In this document: positions 8,809 to 18,038 of the stretch, piece after piece
Layout: every line of letters starts with the position of its first letter
How positions within the stretch are numbered: the stretch's first letter is position 1
Origin: Actinomyces oris
GTDB lineage: Bacteria; Actinomycetota; Actinomycetes; Actinomycetales; Actinomycetaceae
Assembly: GCF_001937445.1 (NCBI RefSeq)
Contig: NZ_MSKS01000003.1
Span: 1-64,000 of the forward strand
DNA: 64,000 nt
Reading direction: 5' to 3'
Position numbers and translations under genes: made by a program
Notes under the pieces: generated by a model
The model's input: only the letters and a program-made list of their open reading frames with translations
Database searches by the model: none
Told to the model about the DNA's origin: nothing

Positions 8809-9914
8809 CCGAAACGGGCGCGTCGGTGGGGGCGGCGGGTGGTGGGAAGCCGGTCGCCAGAAAACGGACCAGGATCTTCTACCTCGATCTGGTCCGAGCC
8901 CTGGCTGCGCTTCTCATCGTCCTCACCCACTTCAACAACCCCTACCTGGCTGAAGGCGGCTACGTTCTGACCAACTTCCCCTTCGGCATCTATGTGGGTG
9001 GGCTCGGCGTCTCCCTGTTCCTCATCATCTCCGGGGCTGCCCTGACGCTCACCTACCGGCGACCCATCAACCTTAAACGGTTCTACTGGAAGCGCTTCCT
9101 CAACATCTACCCGATGTTCTGGACTGCTTGGATTCTGGCGACGCTCTACTTCTTCGTTGTGACTGGGGGTCGACCGCCCAACAGCGCTCCGACGCGCTCT
9201 CTCATCTTCACGGTCCTCGGCGTGGACGGTCTAGTCGCCAACTTCCACGTGCGCACCGCCTACCTCCTGGGTGAGTGGTTCCTCGGTTTCATCCTCCTGT
9301 ACTACCTCGTCTTCCCGCTGCTGCTGTGGGCCATTGACCGCTATCCGATCGTCACGGGCGTTGCCATCCTGGCGGCTTACGCCGCCACCGTGATCGTTAT
9401 GCAGCGCTACTTCGTGGGCTACCCCTCGGCGATGATCCTCACGACCAGGCTCCCCGAGCTGGCCTTCGGCAGCTACTTCGTCCTCTACGGTCGCCGCGTT
9501 CACTGGGCCACCGTTATTCCGGCAGCAGCGGTCCTAGCCGTCTCGGCCATGCTCCCAGAGGAGATTCCCGAGGACGTGGCCACCACACTCGTTGGTATCT
9601 CGGCTTTCCTCATCCTCGTGGTCGTCGGTCGCTATGTGGCGATCCAGCCGGTACGTGTGCTCGTTGATCTCATCGCCAAGTATTCCTACCCGATCTTCCT
9701 GGTCCACCACGTCGTCATCATGGTCCTCTACGAGAAGATCAACGTGGCGGGCTTCGTGCCGGTTCAGCGCTACACGATGCTGGCCGCGACCTGCGTCATC
9801 GTCTTCGGCCTATCGGTGGCGCTGGTGAGGATCACTGACCACGTCGTTGCTTTCGTCACCAAGGCTTTCAAGGGCATGAGCTGGCGCTCTGAGGTCTCCG
9901 AGGTCGAACGTTAA
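8805..9914 (+). CDS. Acyltransferase family 3 membrane protein (O-acetyltransferase-like)
   Basis: 369 residues with about ten hydrophobic segments. The N-terminal pattern FYLDLVRALAALLIVLTHF contains the R and H conserved in acyltransferase 3 (PF01757), followed by LFLIISGAAL and KRFLNIYPMFW. Such proteins transfer acetyl or other acyl groups to extracytoplasmic glycans. The start is GTG 8805 overlapping the previous stop, so it is translationally coupled to the RgpF-type gene. I infer O-acylation of the polysaccharide made here. Confidence 0.87.
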   Translation: MTETGASVGAAGGGKPVARKRTRIFYLDLVRALAALLIVLTHFNNPYLAEGGYVLTNFPFGIYVGGLGVSLFLIISGAALTLTYRRPINLKRFYWKRFLNIYPMFWTAWILATLYFFVVTGGRPPNSAPTRSLIFTVLGVDGLVANFHVRTAYLLGEWFLGFILLYYLVFPLLLWAIDRYPIVTGVAILAAYAATVIVMQRYFVGYPSAMILTTRLPELAFGSYFVLYGRRVHWATVIPAAAVLAVSAMLPEEIPEDVATTLVGISAFLILVVVGRYVAIQPVRVLVDLIAKYSYPIFLVHHVVIMVLYEKINVAGFVPVQRYTMLAATCVIVFGLSVALVRITDHVVAFVTKAFKGMSWRSEVSEVER

Positions 9915-10100
9915 CGTGTGCAGCGTGCGGCTCCAGGCAGGGGCGAGCTCGTGGCCCGCGCCCCTGAGGAGTGTCGAAGGCAACGGCGGCTGCGGGCCCT
10001 TAAGGCTCCGGCATCGCTGAGAATAGTGACGAGGTCGTTGTGCGACGCGTGAGAGCTCGTTACTCCGGCCCCGACTCGACAACACCCAAGGGAGACCCTC
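9915..10100. other. Intergenic region before the SDR/ABC operon
   Basis: 186 bp. CAGGGGC at 9938-9944 and GCCCCTG at 9960-9966 could form a 7-bp hairpin after the acyltransferase gene. No confident promoter was seen. The ribosome site AAGGGAGACC precedes GTG 10101. Confidence 0.35.
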
Positions 10101-11195
10101 GTGACCCGTACCTGCCTCGTGACTGGTGGCGCCGGATTCATCGGCTGCGCGATCTCGCGCGATCTGGCGGACGCCTTCGACCGCGTCGTGGCTCTGGACA
10201 ACATGCACCCGCAGATCCACCCCTCCCAGGCTCGGCCCGCCAAGCTCGACGAGCGCGTGGAGCTGCACCGCCTGGACGTGTCCGTCGGTGAGGACTGGGA
10301 CGCGGTCCTGGCTGAGGTCGCACCGGATGTCATCGTCCACCTGGCCGCGGAGACCGGCACAGGCCAGTCGCTCACCGAAGCCTCCCGACACGCGAATGTC
10401 AACGTCGTCGGCACTACGCAGATGCTCGACGCCCTCGTGCGCCACGAGATCCGCCCCGACAAGATCGTCCTGGCCTCCTCCCGGGCCGTCTACGGAGAAG
10501 GGAAGTGGGTGGATGCGGAAGGGCACTTCTCCTACCCCGGGCAGCGCACCCACGCGATGCTTGAGGCCGGTCAGTGGGACTTCGCCGGACTGACCCCTTC
10601 GGTCCAGTCCTCCACCGAGGTCAAGGCCTCCCCGGCCAATGTCTACGCTGCGACCAAGTTCTGCCAGGAGAACCTCGTGACCTCCTGGTGCGGCTCCTTT
10701 GGTGTCACCCCGGTGCTCTACCGGCTTCAGAACGTCTACGGCCCCGGCCAGTCCCTCATCAACCCCTACACCGGCATCGTCTCCCTCTTCGCCCGCCTGG
10801 CCAAGCAGGGGCAGTCCATCCCGGTCTACGAGGACGGCCAGATCGTGCGGGACTTCGTCTTCATCGACGACGTCGCCTCCGCCATCGTGGCCGGCGTCCT
10901 GCACTCGCCGGCCGCGACTCTGCCCTACGACATCGGCCTGGGGGAGCGGACCACCATCATGCAGGTCGCTCAGGTCATCGCCGAGCACTATGGAGCGCCC
11001 GCCCCGCACGTCACCGGCCAGTTCCGTGACGGCGACGTGCGCGCAGCCTGGGCCGACACCGCGCGCGCCCGCCAGGCGCTGGACTGGGAGCCCCGGGTCG
11101 GTGTCACCGAGGGCATCAACCGGCTATGCGACTGGATTGACGCCCAGGAGGGGGCGGTTCCACCTGCGCACACAGGCACTGCGACGGAGGTGTGA
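10101..11195 (+). CDS. NAD-dependent epimerase, similar to dTDP-L-rhamnose 4-epimerase
   Basis: 364 residues from GTG 10101, with GGGAGACC upstream. Extended SDR fold: TGGAGFIG at 8-15, SSRAVYGEG at 126-134 and catalytic Y182-x3-K186 in NVYAATKFCQE. An insertion between the serine and tyrosine motifs (about 135-178) and the RLQNVYGPGQ substrate segment resemble enzymes annotated as dTDP-L-rhamnose 4-epimerase, which make dTDP-6-deoxy-L-talose. Substrate assignment comes from general recall of this subfamily plus the rmlA/C/D genes nearby, so it is tentative; UDP-sugar epimerase is the main alternative. It is 4 nt upstream of the ABC permease. Confidence 0.75.
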   Translation: MTRTCLVTGGAGFIGCAISRDLADAFDRVVALDNMHPQIHPSQARPAKLDERVELHRLDVSVGEDWDAVLAEVAPDVIVHLAAETGTGQSLTEASRHANVNVVGTTQMLDALVRHEIRPDKIVLASSRAVYGEGKWVDAEGHFSYPGQRTHAMLEAGQWDFAGLTPSVQSSTEVKASPANVYAATKFCQENLVTSWCGSFGVTPVLYRLQNVYGPGQSLINPYTGIVSLFARLAKQGQSIPVYEDGQIVRDFVFIDDVASAIVAGVLHSPAATLPYDIGLGERTTIMQVAQVIAEHYGAPAPHVTGQFRDGDVRAAWADTARARQALDWEPRVGVTEGINRLCDWIDAQEGAVPPAHTGTATEV

Positions 11196-11199
11196 GCCT

Positions 11200-12066
11200 A
11201 TGCAGCTGTCTCGACTGCTCCGCTCGGAGGACGCCCGCCAGACGCTGGACCTCACCCTTCGGCTGACTCAGCGCTCGGTCTCCTCGGAGTTCAAGGGCAC
11301 CACTCTGGGGCGACTGTGGTCCTTCATCAACCCCCTGGCCACCATCGCCATCTTCGCCCTCATCTTCGGCGTCGTGTTTCGTAACGGGGTGCCGCCGGGC
11401 CGTAACTCCGGGATCGACTCCTTCGCCCTGTGGATCGGCATCGGGGTGCTCAGCTGGACCTTCTTCTCCAACGGCATCATGGCCTCCATGAACGCCCTCG
11501 TGAACAACTCGGGGCTCCTCACCAAGGTCTACTTCCCCCGCCAGGTCCTCATCTACTCCGCGGTGCTCTCCCTGGCCGTGGACTTCGCCTTCGAGCTGCT
11601 CGTGCTGATCATCATCGCCATGCTGATGGGCGGTCCCGGGGTCCTGCTCATGATCCCGGCGCTGCTCGTTGTCACCCTGTTGGCGGGCATGTTCGCCGTC
11701 GGACTGGGGCTCATCCTGTCCATCGCCACCGTCTACTTCCGGGACCTGGGCCACCTGTGGCAGATCTTCAACCAGATCTGGATGTACGCCTCCGGCGTCG
11801 TCTTCCCGTTGAACATGCTCGACGGAGTCCAGAACCGCCTGTTCGACGCCGGCTGGCAGATCAACGGCGCACCGATCCCCATCACGACGATCGCTCGGCT
11901 CAACCCGGCCGAGACCTATCTCGAGGCCTTCCGATCCTGCCTGTACGACTTCGCCCTGCCGTCGCTACCGGTCTTCCTGGTCTGCCTGGGGTGGGCGGTC
12001 GCCATGCTCTCACTGGGCCTGGTCTTCTTCCGCCGGCACTCGGCGAGCATCGTTGAGGAGCTCTGA
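11200..12066 (+). CDS. ABC-2 type polysaccharide export permease (Wzm/TagG-like)
   Basis: 288 residues from ATG 11200, with ACGGAGGTG 8 nt upstream. Six hydrophobic segments follow an amphipathic N-terminus with the typical RSVSSEFKGTTLGRLWSFINP pattern split over residues 28-48. A conserved YFRDLGHLWQIF loop is present. This is the membrane subunit that, with the ATPase encoded 8 nt downstream, exports undecaprenyl-linked polysaccharide or teichoic-acid-like polymer. Confidence 0.92.
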   Translation: MQLSRLLRSEDARQTLDLTLRLTQRSVSSEFKGTTLGRLWSFINPLATIAIFALIFGVVFRNGVPPGRNSGIDSFALWIGIGVLSWTFFSNGIMASMNALVNNSGLLTKVYFPRQVLIYSAVLSLAVDFAFELLVLIIIAMLMGGPGVLLMIPALLVVTLLAGMFAVGLGLILSIATVYFRDLGHLWQIFNQIWMYASGVVFPLNMLDGVQNRLFDAGWQINGAPIPITTIARLNPAETYLEAFRSCLYDFALPSLPVFLVCLGWAVAMLSLGLVFFRRHSASIVEEL

Positions 12067-12074
12067 TACGTCAG

Positions 12075-13373
12075 ATGACTGCAACAACCGGATCGTCCGC
12101 ATCATCAACGTCGCCGGCGCAGAGCTCCTCGGCAGTATCCTCGGCCGTGCCGGCCGTGCGCATCGAGGACGTCTCCAAGCGCTTCAGGATCTACCACCAC
12201 CGCAACCAGTCCCTCAAGGGTGCCATTCTGCAACGGGGCCGCGGTATCTACGAGGACTTCTGGGCGCTCAAGGACATCACCTTCGACATCCCCGAGGGCA
12301 AGACCTTCGGGCTCATGGGACACAACGGATCGGGCAAGTCCACGTTGCTCAAGTGCATCGCCAAGATCCTGGCTCCCGACTCGGGCTCCATCACCGCCCG
12401 GGGGCGCATGGCTGCCATGCTGGAGGTCGGCTCGGGCTTCCACCCCGAGCTCTCCGGGCGGGAGAACATCTTCCTCAACGGCGCCATCCTGGGGATGAGC
12501 CGTAAGGAGATCGAGGCCAAGTTCGATGACATCGTCGACTTCTCCGGGGTGGGTGAGTTCATCGATCAGCCGGTGAAGAACTACTCCTCGGGCATGTACG
12601 TGCGCCTGGGCTTCTCCGTGTCCATTCACGTCGAGCCGGAGATCCTCCTGGTCGACGAGGTCCTGGCCGTCGGTGACATGGAGTTCCAAGAACGGTGCAT
12701 GGACAAGTTCGCCGAGTTCCGCGAAGACGGCCGCACCGTTGTCGTCGTCTCCCACGGCCTGGAGCAGATGCGCACCTTCTGCGACGAGGTCGCCTGGCTC
12801 GACCACGGCCGGCTCAAGGAGGTCGGTCCGGCCCCCGAGGTGATCGACAAGTACTCCGATGTCACCCACGGTGCCAAACAGGTCAAGGAGGGCATCGGCA
12901 CCCGCTTCGGCAGCGGTGAGGCCCAGATCAGCCACATCGAGCTGCTTGACGGCAGCGGCCGGCCGGTGACCTCCATGCGTACCGGGGACGAGGCCACCAT
13001 TCGCCTTCACTACCGCTGCGAGGAGACGATTGAGAAGCCCGTCTTCGGTTGCTCCATCGACACCCGTGAGGGCATCTTCGCCTGGGGACTTCACGGTCTC
13101 GACGACGGCTTCCAGCCCGAGAGGATCGAGCCGGGCGAGGGGGCCGTGGACGTCTCCATCCCCGCGATGATGCTGCGGCCGGGCGCCTACCTCATCTCCG
13201 GATCCATCCAGCCCTGGCAGCTCTCCAGCGTCATCGACGCCTACCAGAAGGCCACCGCCTTCGACATCACTCCGGGCCCACGCATGGAGTCGGGGGGGCT
13301 GGTGGCCCTGGGGGCACACTTCGAGCGGATCACCCCGCCGCGCCCCATGGTGAAGCACACGAGGAACAGCTGA
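12075..13373 (+). CDS. ABC exporter ATPase with C-terminal carbohydrate-binding domain (Wzt/TagH-like)
   Basis: 432 residues. A Ser/Ala/Thr-rich leader (1-25) precedes the nucleotide-binding domain: Walker A GHNGSGKST at 82-90, signature YSSGM at 170-174 and Walker B ILLVDE at 190-195. A long C-terminal domain (about 285-425) resembles the Wzt C-terminal domain, which in O-antigen exporters reads a modification at the polymer's non-reducing end. That implies the polymer carries a terminal cap, possibly made by the acyltransferase or RgpF-type proteins here. The gene is convergent with the GT2 gene at 13402. Confidence 0.92.
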   Translation: MTATTGSSASSTSPAQSSSAVSSAVPAVRIEDVSKRFRIYHHRNQSLKGAILQRGRGIYEDFWALKDITFDIPEGKTFGLMGHNGSGKSTLLKCIAKILAPDSGSITARGRMAAMLEVGSGFHPELSGRENIFLNGAILGMSRKEIEAKFDDIVDFSGVGEFIDQPVKNYSSGMYVRLGFSVSIHVEPEILLVDEVLAVGDMEFQERCMDKFAEFREDGRTVVVVSHGLEQMRTFCDEVAWLDHGRLKEVGPAPEVIDKYSDVTHGAKQVKEGIGTRFGSGEAQISHIELLDGSGRPVTSMRTGDEATIRLHYRCEETIEKPVFGCSIDTREGIFAWGLHGLDDGFQPERIEPGEGAVDVSIPAMMLRPGAYLISGSIQPWQLSSVIDAYQKATAFDITPGPRMESGGLVALGAHFERITPPRPMVKHTRNS

Positions 13374-13401
13374 GGCTCGGCGGGGCGGGCAGGGCCGCTG
13401 C

Positions 13402-14505
13402 TCAGCCCCGCCGAATCCTCTTGACTCCTTGGGCCACAGTGCGGAAGAAGGGCTTGACCGTGGCCTCGAGGTGGTCGATCTGCCCTTTGGTCTCATGGAC
13501 CTGGAACAGGACGCGACGGATTGAGTCGTGCAGGTCGCCAATGGTGAAGCGCAGAGAATGCATGTCCTCATGAAGTTGCGCGATGGACTGGGTCAGGCAC
13601 GCGTTCTGGTGATCCAGCTTCTCCTCGAGCAGACGCAGGCGCTCCTCAAGCCGATGGTAGTACTCCGCCGAGACGAGCAAGAAGCCCAAGTTCTCCGGCT
13701 CAGCCCGACCGTTCTGAGGGGAGCCGGCGCCCGCCTCGTCCAGGGACCGGCGGGCATAGCGGTCCCGGATGGCGAGGTTGTCGGTGCGGTGGCGGACAGC
13801 GTCAACGACGACGGAGTTGCCCACTGACTCGTCGGTGGAGTCGCGGTGGTGCCAGTGGGCCAGCGGCTCCCCGTTGATGAAGCCCACCGGGGAGGTTGCC
13901 AGCAGCCGCAGGTTGAAGTCCCAGTCGGCCTGGGTCAGCAGGTTGCCGTCCCAGTGGCCGATGCGGTCGGCCACCTCGCGACGGATGAGCTGCGAGATCG
14001 GCGGGACGTAGTTGGCCACCATCGTGTCGATGAGGGTCCAGCTCTCCCCGTCCTTCGTCATCACCCAGCGGCCTCGCTCGGCCAGCCCCTCTTCGGTGAC
14101 CATCTCATCGACTACGTCGCAGCGCGCCGCCACAGCACCGTGCTCGGGGTGCTCATCGAGGTGGGCCACGCAGGCGGCCAAGAAGCCGGGCTCCCAGGAG
14201 TCGTCGTCGTCATGGATTGCGAAGAACTCGCAGGAGGAGGCGGCCAGGCCATCCTCCAGGGCGGCCTCGCGCCCATGAGAGGTCTCATTGGTGACCACCG
14301 TGGTGCGCTCACGCAGCCACTGGGGAGCACTGGCCAGAGCGCTTTCCACGAGCTCGGTGCTTCCGGCGTCATTGACGATGACGAGTTCGAGGTCCTGGAA
14401 GGACTGCGCCCCGACCGACTGAACCGCTCGCTTGAGCATCAGGGGACGGTTGCGGGTCCGGGTCACCACGGTGACTCGTGGCGATTGTGTGGCGGGTCCA
14501 GCCAT
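13402..14505 (-). CDS. GT2 glycosyltransferase with C-terminal coiled coil
   Basis: 367 residues. ATG at 14505 is chosen because GAGGAGG lies 9 nt upstream; an in-frame ATG at 14532 precedes that site. The GT2 domain spans about 10-240: VTVVTRTRNRP, VNDAGS at 45-50 and the acidic run HDDDDSW at 98-104 (the DXD equivalent). Residues ~285-350 are Leu/Glu/His-rich heptads predicted to form a coiled coil, perhaps for oligomerisation. The ORF ends with a basic RRG tail. It is the only gene here pointing against the upstream cluster and convergent with the ABC ATPase. The sugar is unknown. Confidence 0.85.
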   Translation of the reverse strand: MAGPATQSPRVTVVTRTRNRPLMLKRAVQSVGAQSFQDLELVIVNDAGSTELVESALASAPQWLRERTTVVTNETSHGREAALEDGLAASSCEFFAIHDDDDSWEPGFLAACVAHLDEHPEHGAVAARCDVVDEMVTEEGLAERGRWVMTKDGESWTLIDTMVANYVPPISQLIRREVADRIGHWDGNLLTQADWDFNLRLLATSPVGFINGEPLAHWHHRDSTDESVGNSVVVDAVRHRTDNLAIRDRYARRSLDEAGAGSPQNGRAEPENLGFLLVSAEYYHRLEERLRLLEEKLDHQNACLTQSIAQLHEDMHSLRFTIGDLHDSIRRVLFQVHETKGQIDHLEATVKPFFRTVAQGVKRIRRG

Positions 14506-14641
14506 GTCAGGGGTCCTCCTCGATCCAATCATGCGAATGCCGCGTGCTTGACGGTCCTGCCCGGTGACGCGGTGCGTCTGACGATGTCGGTTCAGTAACT
14601 GTAACGGTTAGGGGTACAAACGGCGTAGTTGTGTGCCGCGA

Positions 14642-15640
14642 TCACTGGCTACTCGACGAATCCCTCGCCCGTCGACGCAGCTCGCGCGGCAGACCGGCGA
14701 CGGCCTGAACAAGTCCCGCCACCACCGGGCCGCGCTGCGGCCCCCGCAGGGAACGCACCAGCGTACGGGCCAGCGCCTGCATCACCACCGGGGCAGGGCT
14801 GTGGGCGGCGGCCGTCAGAATCCGGTTGCGGGCGTTGACCCGGATGAACATCGGTGAGTCGGTGCCCGAGGAGGAGGCGTGCTCGTGGCGCGCCACCGCC
14901 TCACGCACGTAGACGACTCGCCAACCGTGCTCACGCAGGCGCCAGGACAGATCCGTGTCCTCGTAGTACATGAACAGGTCCTCGCGGAAGCCCCCCAGGG
15001 CCTGCCACGCCTCACGCCGGATCGCACAAGCGCCCCCGCACAGGCCGAAGACCTCGCTGGGGGAGTGCTCCCGCTCGGTGGGCACCAGCCAGTCCCGGTC
15101 ATAGCCGTTGCCCGAGGCGTCCACCAGGTTGCCCGTGGAGTTGACCAGGACCTCCCCCTCGCCGCGGGCAGCGGCCTCGTCGTCGAGCCGGGTCCACCGC
15201 CCGGTGCGCGGGGAGACGAGTGCGTCCTGCTGCCCCGGGGCGGCCGGCATCCAGCGGCCGGCCAGCAGAATCCGCGCCGTCGCCGCGGCCGGAGCCACTG
15301 CGGACGGCGGGTCGCTCAGAGGGGCCAGGAGCGCCTCGAGGAAGCCGGACTCGGCCACCGCGTCATTGTTGAGCAGGACGAGGACATCCTCAGCCATGCC
15401 CCGGGCGCCGAGGTTGACGCCGGCACCGAAGCCCCGGTTCTCGCTCGACTCGACCACCGTGAACCCCTCCCGGCGCAGGCGCCCGGCCGAGTCGTCACCG
15501 GAGGCGTTGTCCACGACGACGAGCCGGTCCCCGTCTCCCAGCTGCTCACGGATGGAGCGGGCCGCCCGGATCGTCAGCTCGGCCTGGCGCCAGTTGACGA
15601 TGACGACGCGAGCTGAGGGACGCCTGACGGGCTGGGTCAC
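14642..15640 (-). CDS. GT2 glycosyltransferase, rhamnosyltransferase-like (WbbL/RfbN type)
   Basis: 332 residues; GTG 15640 overlaps the upstream gene's stop by 4 nt (GTGA), so it is translationally coupled. It has VVIVNWRQAE at 12-21, VVDNASGDDS near 42, NRGFGAGVN near 68, LLNNDAV near 88, GLCGGACAIRR near 198 and MYYEDTDLSWR near 223. These are hallmarks of the rhamnosyltransferase group of GT2 enzymes including WbbL, which adds rhamnose to the peptidoglycan-arabinogalactan linker in mycobacteria. Whether it makes a linker or a chain bond here is not visible. Confidence 0.85.
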   Translation of the reverse strand: MTQPVRRPSARVVIVNWRQAELTIRAARSIREQLGDGDRLVVVDNASGDDSAGRLRREGFTVVESSENRGFGAGVNLGARGMAEDVLVLLNNDAVAESGFLEALLAPLSDPPSAVAPAAATARILLAGRWMPAAPGQQDALVSPRTGRWTRLDDEAAARGEGEVLVNSTGNLVDASGNGYDRDWLVPTEREHSPSEVFGLCGGACAIRREAWQALGGFREDLFMYYEDTDLSWRLREHGWRVVYVREAVARHEHASSSGTDSPMFIRVNARNRILTAAAHSPAPVVMQALARTLVRSLRGPQRGPVVAGLVQAVAGLPRELRRRARDSSSSQ

Positions 15641-16869
15641 ACCGCACCCCCGATGAGGGCGTGATAGACCTCCGTGTGCGCGGCGGCGCAGGCCTCCCAG
15701 GTGAAGGTTCGGGCGCGCTCGCGGCCGGCCTCGGCCAGCTCGTCGTGCTCCGCTCCGATGGCCCGGGCGAGCCGGCCTGCGATCTCACGCGGCGAAGCGG
15801 GGTCGGCCAGCAGGCCGGCCTGTCCGCACACCTCGGCCATGCAGGTCCCGGCGCTGGTGACCACCGGGGTTCCGTAGGCCATGGCCTCCAGGACCGGCAG
15901 GCCGAAACCCTCCCAGATGGAGGGGAAGCAGAAGGCGCGGGCGCCGCTGTAGGCTGCCGCCAGCTCATCGTCGTCGAGCCTGCCGGTGACGTGGACCCGA
16001 TCACCCAGGCGAGTCAGCAGCTCGCGCTCGGCGGCGTCGTCGCCCCAGCCGGCCGGACCGACGAGGACCAGGTCGAGGCCACCGGCGTCGTCGTGCTCCT
16101 CGATGAGCAGTGCGAAGGCCCGCAGCAGTCCCAGCAGGTTCTTGCGGGGCTCGCGCGTACCCGTCCACAGGATGTAGTCGCGCGTGAGGCCCCGGGTGGC
16201 CCGGAAGCCCCGGATCTGCTCCTCGGTGACGGCACGGGTGCGCACTCCGTGCGGGATGACGTAGAGGCGGGCGGCGTCGATGCCCGCCGCGATGCAGTCG
16301 TCGGCGGTGGCCTGGGAGGGGACGACGATGGCGCTGGCCTCGGTGATGACTCGTTCCAGGCAACGGCTGAAGTAGGCGTTGCCGCGCGCGGTGAAGTGCT
16401 CGGGTGAGCGCAGGAAGGCCAGGTCGTGCACGGTGACGACCAGCGGCAGCGAGGTGGGGGGCAGTGCCCAGGTCGTGGCGTGAATGAGCTGGGCGCCGGG
16501 CAGGATGGACTCGGCCCGAGGCAGCCCCAGACGGTTCCAGGACTCGTACAGTGCGGTGCGAGGCAGGTGGGAGGAGCGTATGGGCATCGGTGGTAGACCG
16601 ACCTGGCGGGGTGAGGCAGCCCCCTGGTGATGGGCAGTGATCCCGGCCACGGGCACCCGCCGGGCGCGCAGGGCCTGGGCGAGCTCGACGATGTAGGTGC
16701 CCGAGCCCCCGGGGACGGGCTGCCACAGCTGCTCCACCACCATGCCCACCCGGGGGCCGCGGGGGCGAGTCGGTGGGCGTGAGCCGTTGACGGTGGAGGA
16801 CGTGGTGCGGGAGACGGGGGAGGGGGAAGGAGCCGGGGAGTGCGCCGGGCGGGAAGGATCTGCGCTCAT
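15637..16869 (-). CDS. GT4 family glycosyltransferase
   Basis: 410 residues, with a Pro/Ser-rich 38-residue N-terminal extension. The GT-B fold is visible: GGSGTYIVELAQAL near 53, TGTREPRKNLLGLLRAF near 235 and the E-x7-E motif in FPSIWEGFGLPVLEAMAYG near 315-333. Closely related in design to the divergent gene at 16917 (both have ..GxxEPRKN.. and ..EGFGLPVLEAMA..), so they may act in sequence. No Shine-Dalgarno precedes ATG 16869; a TACTCT hexamer ends 6 nt before it, suggesting a leaderless message. Confidence 0.87.
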   Translation of the reverse strand: MSADPSRPAHSPAPSPSPVSRTTSSTVNGSRPPTRPRGPRVGMVVEQLWQPVPGGSGTYIVELAQALRARRVPVAGITAHHQGAASPRQVGLPPMPIRSSHLPRTALYESWNRLGLPRAESILPGAQLIHATTWALPPTSLPLVVTVHDLAFLRSPEHFTARGNAYFSRCLERVITEASAIVVPSQATADDCIAAGIDAARLYVIPHGVRTRAVTEEQIRGFRATRGLTRDYILWTGTREPRKNLLGLLRAFALLIEEHDDAGGLDLVLVGPAGWGDDAAERELLTRLGDRVHVTGRLDDDELAAAYSGARAFCFPSIWEGFGLPVLEAMAYGTPVVTSAGTCMAEVCGQAGLLADPASPREIAGRLARAIGAEHDELAEAGRERARTFTWEACAAAHTEVYHALIGGAV

Positions 16870-16875
16870 GGGCTC

Positions 16876-16910
16876 AGAGTACGGGGTGAGCGCGCGCGGC
16901 GCGGTAGCCT
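16876..16910. promoter_or_regulatory. Divergent pair of leaderless-type promoters
   Basis: The 47-bp gap between the two GT4 genes carries a -10-like TACTCT for the minus gene (AGAGTA at 16876-16881 on the plus strand) and TAGCCT (16905-16910) for the plus gene. Each ends exactly 6 nt before its ATG, and neither gene has a ribosome site. A -10 element this close to the start codon places transcription initiation at or next to the start codon. No clear -35 elements were seen. Confidence 0.5.
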
Positions 16911-16916
16911 GCCGTC

Positions 16917-18038
16917 ATGAAGGTTCTTCTTGATGCGACGGCGATCCCGGCTGATCTCGGAGGCGTGGGGCGCTATGTCGACGACCTGGTCCCCGAGCTC
17001 ATCGCCTGCGGCGTCAACCTGGCCATGGCCGTCCAGCAGCGGGACGTGGCGCACTTCTCCACCAAGGTGCCCCGCGCCCACCTCTTCCCGGTCTCGCAGC
17101 CCATGGAGTCGCGCGGCGCCCGGATGGCCTGGGAGCAGACGGGGCTACCGGCACTCATCCACCGGATCCGCCCCGATGTCCTGCACTCGCCCCACTACAC
17201 CTTCCCGGCCCTGCACCAGGTGCCCGTGGTCGTCACCCTCCACGACGCCACGTTCTTCTCCCACCCGCAGGCGCACTCGCCCATCAAGCAGAAGTTCTTC
17301 ACCAACGCCATCCGGCGGGCCGTGCGGCGGGCCGACGCGCTGGTCGTCCCCTCGCAGGCCACCCGCGACGAGACCATCAAGTACGTCGGTGGCGACCCCG
17401 AGCGCTTCCACATCGCCTACCACGGCGTGGACACCTCCGTGTTCCATCCGGTCGACGACGCTGAACGGGCCCGCGTGGCCGCCTCCCTCGGGCTGGAGGG
17501 CCGGCGCTACATCGGCTTCCTGGGGACCCTGGAGCCCCGCAAGAACGTTCCCAACCTGGTGCGCGCCTGGGCCAGCGTCTTCCGCGACTGCGAGGACGCC
17601 CCAGCCCTGGTCCTGGCCGGCGGACCCGGGTGGGATGAGGACATCGAGCCCGCCCTGGCCCAGGTGCCCCGGCACCTGACCGTCCTGAGGCCCGGCTACC
17701 TGCCCCTGGAAAACCTGCCCGGGTTCCTGTCCGGATGCGAGATCCTGGCCTATCCCTCCGTCGGCGAGGGCTTCGGCCTGCCGGTCCTGGAGGCCATGGC
17801 CTGCGGGGCCGCCGTCCTGACCACCCGCGAGCTGAGCCTTCCGGAGGTCGGGGGCGACGCCGTCGCCTACTGCGGATCGGACCCCCAGGCCATCGCCAGA
17901 GGCCTCGTGGTCCTGGACGCCCAGCCCCAGCGGCGCCAGGAACTGGGGGTCGCCGCCCTGGATCGGGCCGCCGAGTTCACCTGGAGGGCCTCCGCCCAGG
18001 CGCACGTCGAGGCCTACCACGCCGCCATGGAACGCTGA
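16917..18038 (+). CDS. GT4 family glycosyltransferase (divergent partner)
   Basis: 373 residues from ATG 16917, no ribosome site, TAGCCT 6 nt upstream. GT-B fold with GGVGRYVDDL near 15, VVTLHDATFF near 103, HGVDTSVFHP near 170, LGTLEPRKNVPNLVRAW near 202-218 and SVGEGFGLPVLEAMACG near 281-297 (E-x7-E). The family uses NDP- or GDP-sugars with retention; mannosyl- or rhamnosyltransferases are typical neighbours of rml genes. Shares overall layout with the GT4 gene at 15637. Confidence 0.88.
   Translation: MKVLLDATAIPADLGGVGRYVDDLVPELIACGVNLAMAVQQRDVAHFSTKVPRAHLFPVSQPMESRGARMAWEQTGLPALIHRIRPDVLHSPHYTFPALHQVPVVVTLHDATFFSHPQAHSPIKQKFFTNAIRRAVRRADALVVPSQATRDETIKYVGGDPERFHIAYHGVDTSVFHPVDDAERARVAASLGLEGRRYIGFLGTLEPRKNVPNLVRAWASVFRDCEDAPALVLAGGPGWDEDIEPALAQVPRHLTVLRPGYLPLENLPGFLSGCEILAYPSVGEGFGLPVLEAMACGAAVLTTRELSLPEVGGDAVAYCGSDPQAIARGLVVLDAQPQRRQELGVAALDRAAEFTWRASAQAHVEAYHAAMER

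Noticed and set aside
10101-11195. Considered as RmlB (dTDP-glucose 4,6-dehydratase)
   Set aside because: It lacks the DE pair next to the catalytic serine/threonine that RmlB uses; SSRAVYGEG and the long insertion fit an epimerase better.
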